64,000 bases of DNA from Hyphomonadaceae bacterium (GTDB lineage: Bacteria; Pseudomonadota; Alphaproteobacteria; Caulobacterales; Hyphomonadaceae), in the NCBI GenBank assembly GCA_024742355.1, contig JANSYM010000001.1, forward strand, positions 419,272 through 483,271, in the 5' to 3' direction. The translations under genes were made by a program, and so were the position numbers. The notes under the pieces are model-generated. The model saw only the letters and a list, made by a program, of their open reading frames with translations, searched no databases and was not told where the DNA came from. How positions within the stretch are numbered: position 1 is the first letter of the stretch; the number at the start of each line of letters is the position of its first letter. This document shows, in pieces, positions 37,498 through 46,962 of this stretch.

Positions 37498-39069
37498 CTA
37501 GATCAGATCGGCGACCTGCAGGATTTCCAAAGCAGGGTCCATAGCTGGCCGATACGATTTCCAGCGCCCCATTGAACTCGAATAGAGCGGCTGTCTGACC
37601 TGCGTCGCACTGGCCGTGGCGACGGGGGCGGCGTTCTCATGAAAGTTGAGGCAGGCTGGATCGAACTCCAGCCCGCAAAATGCCAGCAATTGTCGCGTCT
37701 GGCCCTCCTGATCCGCGACCAGAGATTCGTAGTCGAGAATCTTGAATCGCGAGGCGGGCAGTGCGGTTTCGTATTCATCGATCAGATTGAAGAATTGTAC
37801 GACATAGCGCGCCGTCGCCTTCAGATCATAGGCGTAAGCGTAATAGGAAAACGAGGTCGCGAACAATTGCCGGAAGTTGCTGAGCACTGTGTCGGCGGCG
37901 TGACGCCTGAGGCAGACCACGCGCGCGTTTGGAATGGCGGAGAGTATGACCGGCGCAAAGAAAGCATTGAGCGGCATCTTATCGACAAACCGACCTTCCA
38001 AACCGAGGGTCGCAGACACTTTGTCGAGATAGGTTTGGCCAAGGCGAGCGAGATCAGTATTGCGCGCCGCATCTAACGTTTCGGGGTCGAGAACATAAGG
38101 CCCCGAGGTCTGCGTCTGGCGTTTCAGGGCGACGCTGAAATCGCTCAGCTCTCCGGCGGATGTCACCTCTGGATGGCTCGACAGGATGCGGTCTGTAAGC
38201 GTGGTCCCGGTGCGCGGCATGCCGACAATGAAGATCGGACCGCCGGCGGCGGGCGGGTCGACGATGGTCAATTGAGCGGCCAGCGCGGCGGCGGTTGCGA
38301 AACAGGCTTTGTCGTCTTCCTCGCGATTGCGAGTGCGTGCCCGCTTCTGGCGTTTTCCGCGCTCGAGCCAGTCCATCGCAGTCGCCGGGTCCTGTTGATC
38401 CTCATAGGCCCTGGCCAGTGCATGGGCGAGTTGCAGGGCCTGATCCGCGTCTTCCTGATCGCGCGCGTCCCAGGCCGCTTCCAGCTTGGGGATGAGCGAG
38501 TCTTCATCGCTGGCGTCGCCCATCGAGGCCAGGGCGACCAGGGCGCGACTATCGTCCGGGTTTCGCTCAAGGCAGGCGCGAAATGCTGACTTGGCAGGAT
38601 CGAATTGACCGAGAAATTGCAGTGCCGCGCCGAGATTGTAGTGATAGCTCGCTTCGTCGGGATTGGCGGCGACAGCGGCTTGATAGTATTCGAGCGCATC
38701 TTCGTGATGCCCGGCGCGGCTGAGGACAACGCCGATCGTGTCCAGCACCAATGCATCCTTCGGTTTTCGGTTCGCGGCGGCGCGCGCCTTGACAACCGCT
38801 TCATCGCGGCGATTGAGCGCAATCAGACAACGCGCCGAATGCGCCTCCGCTTCGCCGGTCACTTCGCCCGACCGAATCGCGCGTTCGAACAGTTCGAGCG
38901 CCTTGGAAAAATTCTGGTGATCCGCTGTGAGCTGACCAAGAATCAGAAACGCATCGGCATTGTCGGGCTGAGATTGCAGGACGTTCAAACAAAGCGCATG
39001 ACAGTCGCGATAGTCCTTCCTCCGCAATAATATGCGGGCCTGAGACAGTTTGCGGGTCAGTTCATCCAT
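37498..39069 (-). CDS. TPR-repeat sulfotransferase family protein
   Basis: 523 residues. The N-terminal half (about 1-250) is tetratricopeptide repeats (for example ALEYYQAAVAANPDEASYHYNLGAALQFLGQFDPAKSAFRACLERNPDD). The C-terminal half is a sulfotransferase domain with the PAPS phosphosulfate loop IFIVGMPRTGTTLTDRILSSHPEV and the later RVVCLRRHAADTVLSNFRQLF. No signal peptide. TPR-sulfotransferase fusions are common in marine alphaproteobacteria, but their acceptors are mostly unknown (surface polysaccharide or protein tyrosine). It is transcribed away from the TonB receptor gene at 39208. Confidence 0.9.
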   Translation of the reverse strand: MDELTRKLSQARILLRRKDYRDCHALCLNVLQSQPDNADAFLILGQLTADHQNFSKALELFERAIRSGEVTGEAEAHSARCLIALNRRDEAVVKARAAANRKPKDALVLDTIGVVLSRAGHHEDALEYYQAAVAANPDEASYHYNLGAALQFLGQFDPAKSAFRACLERNPDDSRALVALASMGDASDEDSLIPKLEAAWDARDQEDADQALQLAHALARAYEDQQDPATAMDWLERGKRQKRARTRNREEDDKACFATAAALAAQLTIVDPPAAGGPIFIVGMPRTGTTLTDRILSSHPEVTSAGELSDFSVALKRQTQTSGPYVLDPETLDAARNTDLARLGQTYLDKVSATLGLEGRFVDKMPLNAFFAPVILSAIPNARVVCLRRHAADTVLSNFRQLFATSFSYYAYAYDLKATARYVVQFFNLIDEYETALPASRFKILDYESLVADQEGQTRQLLAFCGLEFDPACLNFHENAAPVATASATQVRQPLYSSSMGRWKSYRPAMDPALEILQVADLI

Positions 39070-39207
39070 GGTGGCCTTTAATCAGGCAAACGTTGCTCAA
39101 TTACAACGCATTTATGTCAATGGCGGTTCAGAGGTACGGATAAGTTTGACGTAGGCCGATGCACGCGTGTCTTTCGTTGCCATGGAGAGAGGTCTGGAGG
39201 TACTAAA

Positions 39208-41778
39208 ATGAAAACCAAACTACTCACAAGCGCGAGCGCTTTGCTCGCCCTGTCCCTGGCGCCGCATGCGATTGCGCAAGAGACAGACGCTGAAGAAGCA
39301 GAATCGCGTCAGCAAACCGTCATCATTACGGCGACCCGCCGCGCGGAAAGCGTACAGGATGTACCGCTGAACATCGCCGCCGTCGGCGCGGATCAAATCG
39401 AAAAGCAAGGCTTTACCGAACTGGCGGACACGCTGGCATATGTCCCCGGTATCAACGTGGTTGACCGCGGTGGTCGCCAGGGCAACCCGATCGTCGTTCG
39501 GGGCCTGAACGCCAATCCGATCGGATCGGGCGACGGCAACAATGATGGCGGTGGAACGGTCGCAACTTATCTCGGCGAGATTCCTTTGTTCATCGATCTG
39601 AAACTGAACGATATGGAACGTGTCGAAGTTCTGCTCGGGCCACAGGGTACACTGTATGGCGCTGGCACGCTGGCGGGTGCGATCCGCTACATTCCGAAAC
39701 GCCCAGATTTCTCGGCAGACACATTTGAAGTTCGGGCCGAGGCCTATCAATATTCGGAAGCGGACGATATTTCGACTGACTTCGGGTTTACGTTTAACAA
39801 GCAGTTTGGCGATAATTTCGCGATCCGCGGTTCGCTCGATTGGCTGGATGATAGCGGGTTTGTAGATCAGCCGTTTCTGTTAATCCAGCCGGGAGTATCA
39901 AATCCAGATCCCGACTTTACCGATTCCGCTGATGTTGCTGCAAACTTGCGGCGGGCCGACGATGTCGACACCGAAGAGTCGGTGTCTGGTCGAATCGCGG
40001 CGCGATGGACGCCAACGGATTGGCTCGACAGCACTTTAACGTATTACTATCAGCAAGTGAATATTGGTGGACGGCGCATTTCATCAGAGCGTGCTGTTTA
40101 TCCTGGAGCAGGCCCTGAAATTTTCAGCGCCGGTCCATTTGACAATGCCAAGCGCGTCCTTGAGCCCAACAAGATTACAAATGACTTGCTGGCGTTGGAA
40201 GTCACAGCGGATCTTGGATTCGCAGAACTGACATCGGCGACTGGATTTTCACAGTTTGAAGATTTGGGTCAGCGCGATCAGAACGATCTCCTGATTTCGC
40301 TTGATTATTCCTACGAGCTCTTCCCATCCTTCGCGTCTCTCACGAGAGAGATTGGAGAGGAAGAGACATTCACGCAGGAAGTTCGCCTTGTATCAAGTCA
40401 TGATGGGCCGATCGACTGGATCGTGGGCGGTTTCTACTCACAGAATGAAACTGTAGGAACGTCAGAGGAGTTCGTTCCGGGATATCCGCAGTTTGCAACC
40501 TTCACGACGCCTCGAATCGATGGCTTTGAGTATTTCTCGATCGGGCATTCAGAACTAACTGAATCAGCGCTGTTTGGAGAAGTGGGTTATCAAGTGACCG
40601 ACAAGCTCAAAGTCACAGTTGGTGGACGTTTCTATGAGTACGAATTGCTCGATGGCGCTGTTACTCAGGCGTTTTATCCAGAGCCCGAGTTTTTAACAGA
40701 TGGTAGCCCTAATCCGGATTTTCCGAATACAACGACAATCTTCTTCCCACTGTTTGAAGCGGCAAGTTTTGCAGGAATTTCTCTAGACCAGATCAAGGGG
40801 CTCCCTTTCGATGATTCCCTGACACAGGAAGACGACGGTTTCTTGTTCAAGTTCAACGCGTCATACGATTTTACTGATGATATCCTCGGCTACTTTACAA
40901 TTTCTGAGGGCTATCGAACGGGCGCATCGAACGGAATAGGACAGTGTGGCGCGTTCGATCCGAATGCGATGCAAGGTGCTTGTGCGTTGGGCCCCGGACA
41001 ACAGTTTGGCCCGAACCCTGGCGATATTGCGCAGTTTGACGAGCGTCAATTCGGACCGGATCAAACCACAAATTATGAGCTTGGCGCAAAAACGACCTGG
41101 ATGGACGGCGCGGTCACCCTTAACGGTTCTGTGTTCTTCGTGGAGTGGCAAGATCCACAGGTCGATTCCGCTACTGTAAACGCTAACATTCCCATCACGG
41201 TTAACGCTGCGGGCGCAGAGTCAACTGGTATCGAGCTGCAAGGTGCCTGGGCTGTCAATGACCAGTTCAACATTCGTGGTTCATTCTCGCAAACCAATAC
41301 CGAGTTAACCGAGGACGTTCCGTTCCTTATTCGAACCATCACCCCGCCAGGGTTTGATACGGCGTTTGAAGACGGTCGTGCAGGTGATCGTTTGCCTGGT
41401 TCGCCTGAGACCCAGTTTTCGGTGTTTGCCGATTACACAGTGCCACTCAGCAATGGCAACGACCTCATCCTCAATGGCGGATATGCCTGGCAGGGCGATG
41501 TCCTGACTCGCACAGGCGGGCGTGGATCATCCGTGACACTCGACTCGTTCGGTGTTGCCAATGTCAACGCAACCTATGATGCGGAGACCTGGACGGCGTC
41601 GCTCTATGTGAACAACCTGTTTGATGAGTATTACGAAACAGGGTTCGTCGGCACGCCGCTGAGTAATCAGATTGTCAGCGACACGAACGGTGCGCCAGTT
41701 ACAGTTCGGACGCATTATGCGTCCATCGGAGCACCTCGTGCTATCGGTGTTCGCTTTAACTACAAGTTTGGCGAATAA
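39208..41778 (+). CDS. TonB-dependent outer-membrane receptor
   Basis: 856 residues. Signal peptide (MKTKLLTSASALLALSLAPHAIAQ), plug domain (QQTVIITATRRAESVQDVPLNIAAVGADQIE ... VVRGLNANP ... LGPQGTLYGAGTLAGAIRYIPKRP) and a 22-strand barrel ending in aromatic residues (IGVRFNYKFGE). It imports a large or scarce nutrient across the outer membrane with TonB energy; the substrate is not evident. By eye the central barrel (about 39880-41380) is less GC-rich than the two ends. A perfect terminator follows at 41810. An amidohydrolase gene is convergent downstream. Confidence 0.94.
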   Translation: MKTKLLTSASALLALSLAPHAIAQETDAEEAESRQQTVIITATRRAESVQDVPLNIAAVGADQIEKQGFTELADTLAYVPGINVVDRGGRQGNPIVVRGLNANPIGSGDGNNDGGGTVATYLGEIPLFIDLKLNDMERVEVLLGPQGTLYGAGTLAGAIRYIPKRPDFSADTFEVRAEAYQYSEADDISTDFGFTFNKQFGDNFAIRGSLDWLDDSGFVDQPFLLIQPGVSNPDPDFTDSADVAANLRRADDVDTEESVSGRIAARWTPTDWLDSTLTYYYQQVNIGGRRISSERAVYPGAGPEIFSAGPFDNAKRVLEPNKITNDLLALEVTADLGFAELTSATGFSQFEDLGQRDQNDLLISLDYSYELFPSFASLTREIGEEETFTQEVRLVSSHDGPIDWIVGGFYSQNETVGTSEEFVPGYPQFATFTTPRIDGFEYFSIGHSELTESALFGEVGYQVTDKLKVTVGGRFYEYELLDGAVTQAFYPEPEFLTDGSPNPDFPNTTTIFFPLFEAASFAGISLDQIKGLPFDDSLTQEDDGFLFKFNASYDFTDDILGYFTISEGYRTGASNGIGQCGAFDPNAMQGACALGPGQQFGPNPGDIAQFDERQFGPDQTTNYELGAKTTWMDGAVTLNGSVFFVEWQDPQVDSATVNANIPITVNAAGAESTGIELQGAWAVNDQFNIRGSFSQTNTELTEDVPFLIRTITPPGFDTAFEDGRAGDRLPGSPETQFSVFADYTVPLSNGNDLILNGGYAWQGDVLTRTGGRGSSVTLDSFGVANVNATYDAETWTASLYVNNLFDEYYETGFVGTPLSNQIVSDTNGAPVTVRTHYASIGAPRAIGVRFNYKFGE

Positions 41779-41809
41779 GGCGCAGACGCGTCCTTCACGA
41801 ATTGGAATG

Positions 41810-41837
41810 AAACGGGCAGTCGAAAGACTGCCCGTTT
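41810..41837 (+). terminator. intrinsic terminator after the TonB receptor
   Basis: 12-bp perfect stem AAACGGGCAGTC / GACTGCCCGTTT with a GAAA tetraloop and a following T-run (TTTTGC). It lies 31 nt past the receptor stop. The A-rich left arm lets it also serve the convergent amidohydrolase gene that ends at 41863. Confidence 0.93.
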
Positions 41838-41862
41838 TGCTTTGGTCGAATTGTGTTGGGGC

Positions 41863-43146
41863 TTAATCAGCCAGCGTGTTCTTGTAGACCGCGCCATTCT
41901 TCATCACGAAATCCACATGTTCGAGCACGGAGACATCATCTAGCGGGTTTTCCGGGACGGCGACAAAGTCGGCAAATTTGCCAACCGTGATCGTGCCAAT
42001 CTCGTCCGACATGCCGAACAGATCTGCATTGCCGACCGTCGATGCCTGGATGGCCTGCAGCGGGGTCATGCCCCATTCCACCATCTTGGAGAATTGCCGG
42101 GCATTGGTGCCGTGCGGATAGACGCCGGCATCCGTACCAAAGGCAATGTTTGCACCGGCTTCAACCGCGACCCGGAATCGCTCGCGCTGGAAACGGCCTA
42201 CCTGGCGTTCCTTGGCGAGCGACTCTTCCAGAATACCTGCGGCTTCACCCTCTGACAGGATATAGTCGGAGACATAGACATCCATGGACAGGTACGTGCC
42301 TTGTTCCACCGCCTGGGCGATGCCCGCATCCGTGATCATGCTCGCATGCTCGACTGAATCAACACCGGCATCGAGCGCCGACTGAATCCCGCGCGGGCCG
42401 TGCGCATGCACCGCGACTTTCAGATCAAGCGCGCGCGCTTCGTCGGTGATCGCTTTCATTTCCTCGAGTGTGAATTGCTGGGCATTGATCGTCGTGTTCG
42501 GCGAAAGGACGCCGCCCGTGGCGCAGAACTTGATGACATCAGCGCCGTATTTCTTGTTTTCACGGACCTTCTGGCGGGCCGCCCATGGGCCATCCGCGGC
42601 GCGGCCTTTGATCTGATCCTCATAGGGCAGGGAGGTGGCGTCGCCGCAATGACCGCCGGTAATGCTGATCGCCTGGCCCGCGCCGACAATGCGCGGCCCG
42701 ATCACTTCGCCTTCATCGATGGCCTTGCGCAAATCAATATCGGCATAGCCGGGCGCGCCGAGATTACGCACCGTGGTAAAGCCGGCTTCAAGCGTGGTCT
42801 TGGCATTCGCGACGCCGCTGATCGCGGCACGCGGAGTCGAAACCGTGAGGCGGCGCAGACCGTGTTTGTCGGCCCGGCTGGTCAGGTGGACATGGCTGTC
42901 GGTGAGGCCTGGCAACAAGAAGGCGCCGTCGAGATCGATGCGCTCGGCGCCGCTATCAGCGCCAATACGCGATCCGATTGCTGCGATTCTTCCGTCTTCA
43001 ATGAGGACGTTCTGTCCACGCCGAATATTGCCGGTTTCAACGTCGACGATGGCGGCGTTCTCGAGCAAGGTTTGATGCCCATCCGCGAGCGCCGGGTTTG
43101 GCAGGGTCAAAGTCAGCGCGGCGACGGCGCCTAGGGTCCGTAACAT
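41863..43146 (-). CDS. secreted amidohydrolase-family enzyme (imidazolonepropionase/Xaa-Pro dipeptidase-like)
   Basis: 427 residues from ATG 43146, with GGAGAA upstream; the frame extends further 5' but without support. Signal peptide MLRTLGAVAALTLTLPNPALADG. Metal-binding motifs of the amidohydrolase superfamily are complete: DSHVHL, carboxylated lysine in GADVIKFCATGG, VAVHAHG, VEHAS and FGTDAGVYPHG. Such secreted members cleave dipeptides or lactam/ester bonds. It faces the TonB receptor gene tail to tail, so the enzyme could process the imported compound (inference). An FNR-like box lies upstream at 43212. Confidence 0.9.
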   Translation of the reverse strand: MLRTLGAVAALTLTLPNPALADGHQTLLENAAIVDVETGNIRRGQNVLIEDGRIAAIGSRIGADSGAERIDLDGAFLLPGLTDSHVHLTSRADKHGLRRLTVSTPRAAISGVANAKTTLEAGFTTVRNLGAPGYADIDLRKAIDEGEVIGPRIVGAGQAISITGGHCGDATSLPYEDQIKGRAADGPWAARQKVRENKKYGADVIKFCATGGVLSPNTTINAQQFTLEEMKAITDEARALDLKVAVHAHGPRGIQSALDAGVDSVEHASMITDAGIAQAVEQGTYLSMDVYVSDYILSEGEAAGILEESLAKERQVGRFQRERFRVAVEAGANIAFGTDAGVYPHGTNARQFSKMVEWGMTPLQAIQASTVGNADLFGMSDEIGTITVGKFADFVAVPENPLDDVSVLEHVDFVMKNGAVYKNTLAD

Positions 43147-43211
43147 GAAATTCTCCGTGTTCGCAGCGCCCTGCATGTCCCCCAACGGGCATCGCATTGT
43201 GGGTGCGCAGC

Positions 43212-43225
43212 TTGATTATGTTCAA
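43212..43225 (-). promoter_or_regulatory. FNR/FixK-like box
   Basis: TTGATTATGTTCAA, one mismatch from the FNR/FixK consensus TTGAT-N4-ATCAA. It sits about 66 nt upstream of the amidohydrolase start and between that gene and a Crp/Fnr family gene (43308-43988) on the same strand. A site for that regulator or for a FixK outside the window is plausible. One short motif can occur by chance. Confidence 0.45.
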
Positions 43226-43307
43226 GTTTACAGAGCTCTTCGGCGAGAGATCAAGCGTCGACGCGAATTGAGCGCGGCTTTCGCCCGGTTTCCACGGTAA
43301 TTTGATG

Positions 43308-43988
43308 CTAAGCGGCGGCGCAGTGCGCCCCGACCCAGTCCTTCATTTTCTCCGGATCGGGAAGCGTGATCTGTCCATATCCGGTTTTGACCAGACCGAG
43401 GACAGCCAGTTGTTTCAGCGCCGTACTGAGGGACGTTCGCGACACGCCGAGCGCAAAGGCCAGGTCCGATTGGCGACACTCGAACTTATCCACATCGCCC
43501 GCCGTCTGAATCAGCGTCCATAAGACCTTGGCGGTCCGTTCCCGCATTGGCAGTCGGCGCATTGCGTCCATCATTTCCAGCAATCGATGTGTCCTGACCA
43601 GCGACGTCGTCAACAGCGCGCGCGAGATTTCCGGGCGAGCGTCATACAATCTGTGAAATGTCTGCGCGGGGATCTGATTGATCTGCGTGTCGCCGGCGGC
43701 CGTGATGTCGTGGGTTCGCGGCAGGTTCGCGAACAGGGTGAACTCGCCAAAGGTCTGACCCATGCCGAGGTGAGACGTCATGATGAATGTGCCGTCTTCG
43801 CCAAAGATACCGACCTGGACCGCGCCAGAGACCACAATGGAAATGCCGGGTTTCATATCGCCGCGATTGTGGATCAGCTGACCATCCTGGTAGCGCACAA
43901 TCGTTCCGGCCCGCGAAATCTCATCGCGCAGGTTGTCGGAGAGGTGGTCCATGAAGCTGGGCGTATTCTTGGCGAGGAGATCGAGCAT
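43308..43988 (-). CDS. Crp/Fnr family transcriptional regulator
   Basis: 226 residues from ATG 43988; ATG at 44018 would add 10, and neither start has a clear ribosome site. Cyclic-nucleotide-binding fold (IVRYQDGQLIHNRGDMKPGISIVVSGAVQVGIFGEDGTFIMTSHLGMGQTFGEFTLF) followed by a winged helix (CRQSDLAFALGVSRTSLSTALKQLAVLGLVKTGYGQITL). The FNR iron-sulfur cysteine pattern is absent, so it is not a direct oxygen-sensing FNR. It is divergent from the sterol-desaturase-like gene, with 88 nt between starts, and may control it. Confidence 0.9.
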   Translation of the reverse strand: MLDLLAKNTPSFMDHLSDNLRDEISRAGTIVRYQDGQLIHNRGDMKPGISIVVSGAVQVGIFGEDGTFIMTSHLGMGQTFGEFTLFANLPRTHDITAAGDTQINQIPAQTFHRLYDARPEISRALLTTSLVRTHRLLEMMDAMRRLPMRERTAKVLWTLIQTAGDVDKFECRQSDLAFALGVSRTSLSTALKQLAVLGLVKTGYGQITLPDPEKMKDWVGAHCAAA

Positions 43989-44076
43989 GAGACAAAATGT
44001 ACAAAAATGAACATTCATGCGCAAGGCAGGCTGCTATGTGGTCGCCAACAAGACCTCATCCCGCCTTTGGAGGACA

Positions 44077-44904
44077 ATGACCATGAAGCCAGAAATTCTT
44101 GTTATTCTTGCCATTTTTGCAGGTTTCATCCTGCTCGAAATCGCATTCACCGGGTTTTTCAAGAAGCCCGGGCAGAAGCGTTCAGATGGAATCGTCGAGG
44201 CGATCTCGACCGGCATTCTCACCCTGGTGACGCAGCCGCTTGTGGCCGCAGGAGGTTTCGCAGTTGCGGCGATGTTGGCGCCAGGCGCTGGTGGGATGCT
44301 CGAGTCGTGGCCCTTCCTCGCCGTCTTCGCGCTGTTCCTGCTGTTTGACGATATGACTCAATATTGGTGGCACCGCCTGTCACACACGCTGCCCTGGCTG
44401 TATAAGCTGCACCGCCCGCACCATAATGGCGAATATCTCTCGATCCGCGTCGTCTATCGCAACAATATCTTCTATTATGCGCTGATGCCGGGCCTGTGGT
44501 TTTCAGGGGCCTTGATCTATCTCGGCGGCGGCTGGGTCTATGCCGTCTATATGGTGATCAAGATGACGGTGATATTCGGCGCCCATTCAGACGTGCGCTG
44601 GGACGCGCCGCTCTACAAGATAAAGTGGTTGTCGCCGGTCATGTGGGTGGTCGAGCGCACCATCTCGACGCCCGCCACGCATAGCGCCCATCATGGAAAG
44701 CACGTGTCGGATGGCATCACCAATTATCACGGTAATTACGGCAACCTGCTCTTCTTCTGGGATGTGCTGTTCGGCACCGCCAAGATTACCCGCCGATACC
44801 CTGAAAAGATGGGCGTTGAGAACCTGCCAGAGACCAGCATCGCCGAGCAATTGTTCTGGCCGCTGGCGCGGGCACCGGAAGCGGTGACTGTTCCTGCGGA
44901 GTGA
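44077..44904 (+). CDS. sterol desaturase / fatty acid hydroxylase family membrane enzyme
   Basis: 275 residues from ATG 44077, preceded by TTTGGAGGACA. Four to six membrane helices and the three di-iron histidine boxes: WWHRLSHT, HRPHHNGEY and TPATHSAHHG. Family members (PF04116) hydroxylate or desaturate lipids such as fatty acids, sterols or carotenoids using O2. The substrate cannot be told. It is divergent from a Crp/Fnr gene, which fits oxygen-linked control of an oxygen-using enzyme (inference). Confidence 0.92.
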   Translation: MTMKPEILVILAIFAGFILLEIAFTGFFKKPGQKRSDGIVEAISTGILTLVTQPLVAAGGFAVAAMLAPGAGGMLESWPFLAVFALFLLFDDMTQYWWHRLSHTLPWLYKLHRPHHNGEYLSIRVVYRNNIFYYALMPGLWFSGALIYLGGGWVYAVYMVIKMTVIFGAHSDVRWDAPLYKIKWLSPVMWVVERTISTPATHSAHHGKHVSDGITNYHGNYGNLLFFWDVLFGTAKITRRYPEKMGVENLPETSIAEQLFWPLARAPEAVTVPAE

Positions 44905-44975
44905 TAGGTTTTGCACTGAACGCGCGTGCTTTGGCTCCAGTTTCCGTCGCGCGTGCGATTCTGTACAGAAGACGT

Positions 44976-45881
44976 TCAATCCACGCCCAAATCGCGCTTT
45001 GCGGATTCCGATAAGTGATCCAAAAACATGACAATTCGTTTTGGGACATATTTTCGGGAAGGTTGAACAGCTAAGATGTTGAGACTGGGAAAACTCTCTG
45101 CAATGTCGACTTCAATGATTTCGCCGCGCGCCAATGCGCCTGCGACCATGATTTGAGGGGCGAGCCCGATTCCTTGATGGTGCCGTAAGGCGTCGACAAA
45201 AACATGGGTCTGATTGAACACCATCTTCCATGGCAAGCTGAGTTTTTGAATTTCATCGCCCAGGAGATATGGCCAGCTGCCGCCGTAGCGAGACGCACCG
45301 AAATGTATGCAATCATGTTCTTTCAAATCATGGATGCTCGTCGGAATACGCCTTGAAGAAAGGTAGTCGCGCGAGGCGTAAAGCCCAAACTCAGTCGCAC
45401 CTAATTTTTGTGTATTTGTAGGCAATGTATCGGGCTCGGCGACCAGTCTTATGGCCAGATCCACACTCTCGCCCACCAGGTCGGTGAACTCATTTTCCAG
45501 CAAGAGATCGAACAGTACGTCGCCATGTCTGGCTTGGAACTCAGAGATGCAGGATAACAGGAACGGACTCCCCAGACCATCAGGTGCCGCTACCCTGATG
45601 ACACCGCTCACTTCTTCAGATGCGCCGCCCGCGACACGTTGCTCAGCGTGCTCTATTTCTTCCAGGATCCGCCGGCATGACTGATAATACTCATTACCTT
45701 CCGCGGTAACCTCCATCGCACGGGTCGATCGGTGGAAAAGCCTTACTCCCAGTTCGCCCTCGAGTGCATTAATATGCCGCCCAACGATGGCTGGCGTCAT
45801 ATTGAGCGTTCGGGCTACACCGGCGAAGCTGCCAACCTCTACCGCTCGGCAGAATAGGAACATGTTTCTCAGCTTATTCAT
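44976..45881 (-). CDS. LysR family transcriptional regulator
   Basis: 301 residues from ATG 45881 (an upstream ATG at 45914 is possible). Winged helix NMFLFCRAVEVGSFAGVARTLNMTPAIVGRHINALEGELGVRLFHRSTRAMEVTAEG, then an effector domain with SVDLAIRLVAEPDTLPTNTQKLGATEFGLYASRDYL. This is the DsdC/AaeR-like subgroup with the short EDPS/substrate domain. It is divergent from the metallohydrolase gene at 45984 (102 nt between starts), its likely target. Confidence 0.92.
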   Translation of the reverse strand: MNKLRNMFLFCRAVEVGSFAGVARTLNMTPAIVGRHINALEGELGVRLFHRSTRAMEVTAEGNEYYQSCRRILEEIEHAEQRVAGGASEEVSGVIRVAAPDGLGSPFLLSCISEFQARHGDVLFDLLLENEFTDLVGESVDLAIRLVAEPDTLPTNTQKLGATEFGLYASRDYLSSRRIPTSIHDLKEHDCIHFGASRYGGSWPYLLGDEIQKLSLPWKMVFNQTHVFVDALRHHQGIGLAPQIMVAGALARGEIIEVDIAESFPSLNILAVQPSRKYVPKRIVMFLDHLSESAKRDLGVD

Positions 45882-45983
45882 ATTGGATACATTTTCTATG
45901 TAGCGAGGATACAACTATAGATATTGTCTTTAATGTGCTTCGATCTCACATTTTGCGCAAGTACCAAACGAAGTGAGTTGATC

Positions 45984-46892
45984 ATGAGAAATTCCATTCT
46001 GAGCGCCGTTATGGCCGCCTGTTTGGGCGCCTGCGTGCAAACATCTGTCTCTCAGGAATTACCGCCAGAGGATGCACAGAACGAAACCGCTGCGCAACAA
46101 ACTGAACAACCTCAGCCACAAATGATCAGGCTGAAAGAGGGCGTGTATCAATTCCACATGGCGCACTATTCAAGTCTCGTCGTGATCACTGACGACGGCG
46201 TATTGGTTGTCGATCCCAATCACGAATTTCGCGCGCAGGCGATGCGTGAGGAGATTGCGAAATTGACAGATAAACCTGTCGTGAAAGTGCTTTACTCGCA
46301 CGATCATTTTGACCATTCGCGCGGTGGTCAAATCTTCAAGGCTGAAGGCGCAGAATTTATTGCCCATGAGGGCTGTGTCGAGCTGATGAGCCGTGATTTG
46401 GAAAGCCGTGTGGTGCAACCAGACATCGCTTATGCGGATAATTACCGGATCGAGCTAGGCGGCAAAATCGTTGAGATGAAGCATTTCGGCTCGAGCGACG
46501 GTCAGTGCCAGAGCGTCATATATATGCCTGAAGACAAGGTCCTGATGGGTGTTGATTGGCATCTGCCGCGGTTTCTGGTGGCTGATGCGCGGCTGAATAC
46601 GCATGACTATATTGGCGCTCTTAATACCCTACGCCAAGTTAGCACGACGCTCGACTATGATACCGTCATTTCAGGTCATCTGCCTCAATCATCGCCTGAG
46701 TTGCTCGCAGAGGAGCTCGCATTCGTTGAAGCTCTGTACGCGGCTGTTTGGGAAGGACTGCAAAGCGGCATGTCTGTCGATGAACTCAAAGAGACAATCA
46801 AACTCCCAGCCTACGAGCACTGGATGTTCTATGAGGAGAACTTGCCCGATCATGTCGAGCGAATGGCGTACGCAATCTGGCACGGCCACTAA
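45984..46892 (+). CDS. metallo-beta-lactamase-fold lipoprotein
   Basis: 302 residues from ATG 45984. Signal with lipobox CLGAC (Cys 17), a Gln/Glu/Pro linker, then an MBL fold with SHDHFDHSRGG (His 106, His 108, Asp 110, His 111) and a late ISGHLP. The usual third site-1 histidine (in the motif G-x-G-H-T-x-G) is replaced: here the region reads FGSSDGQCQSVIY. So one zinc site is altered. Cellular location is periplasmic, membrane-anchored. Its gene is divergent from a LysR gene that probably controls it. It is the last gene before the tRNA fragment at 46963. Confidence 0.88.
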   Translation: MRNSILSAVMAACLGACVQTSVSQELPPEDAQNETAAQQTEQPQPQMIRLKEGVYQFHMAHYSSLVVITDDGVLVVDPNHEFRAQAMREEIAKLTDKPVVKVLYSHDHFDHSRGGQIFKAEGAEFIAHEGCVELMSRDLESRVVQPDIAYADNYRIELGGKIVEMKHFGSSDGQCQSVIYMPEDKVLMGVDWHLPRFLVADARLNTHDYIGALNTLRQVSTTLDYDTVISGHLPQSSPELLAEELAFVEALYAAVWEGLQSGMSVDELKETIKLPAYEHWMFYEENLPDHVERMAYAIWHGH

Positions 46893-46962
46893 GAATCTCA
46901 GATCAAATTAGCTTAGTCGTCGCGAATGAACGATCGACCAAGGGTGAAACTGTCGTGAATAT

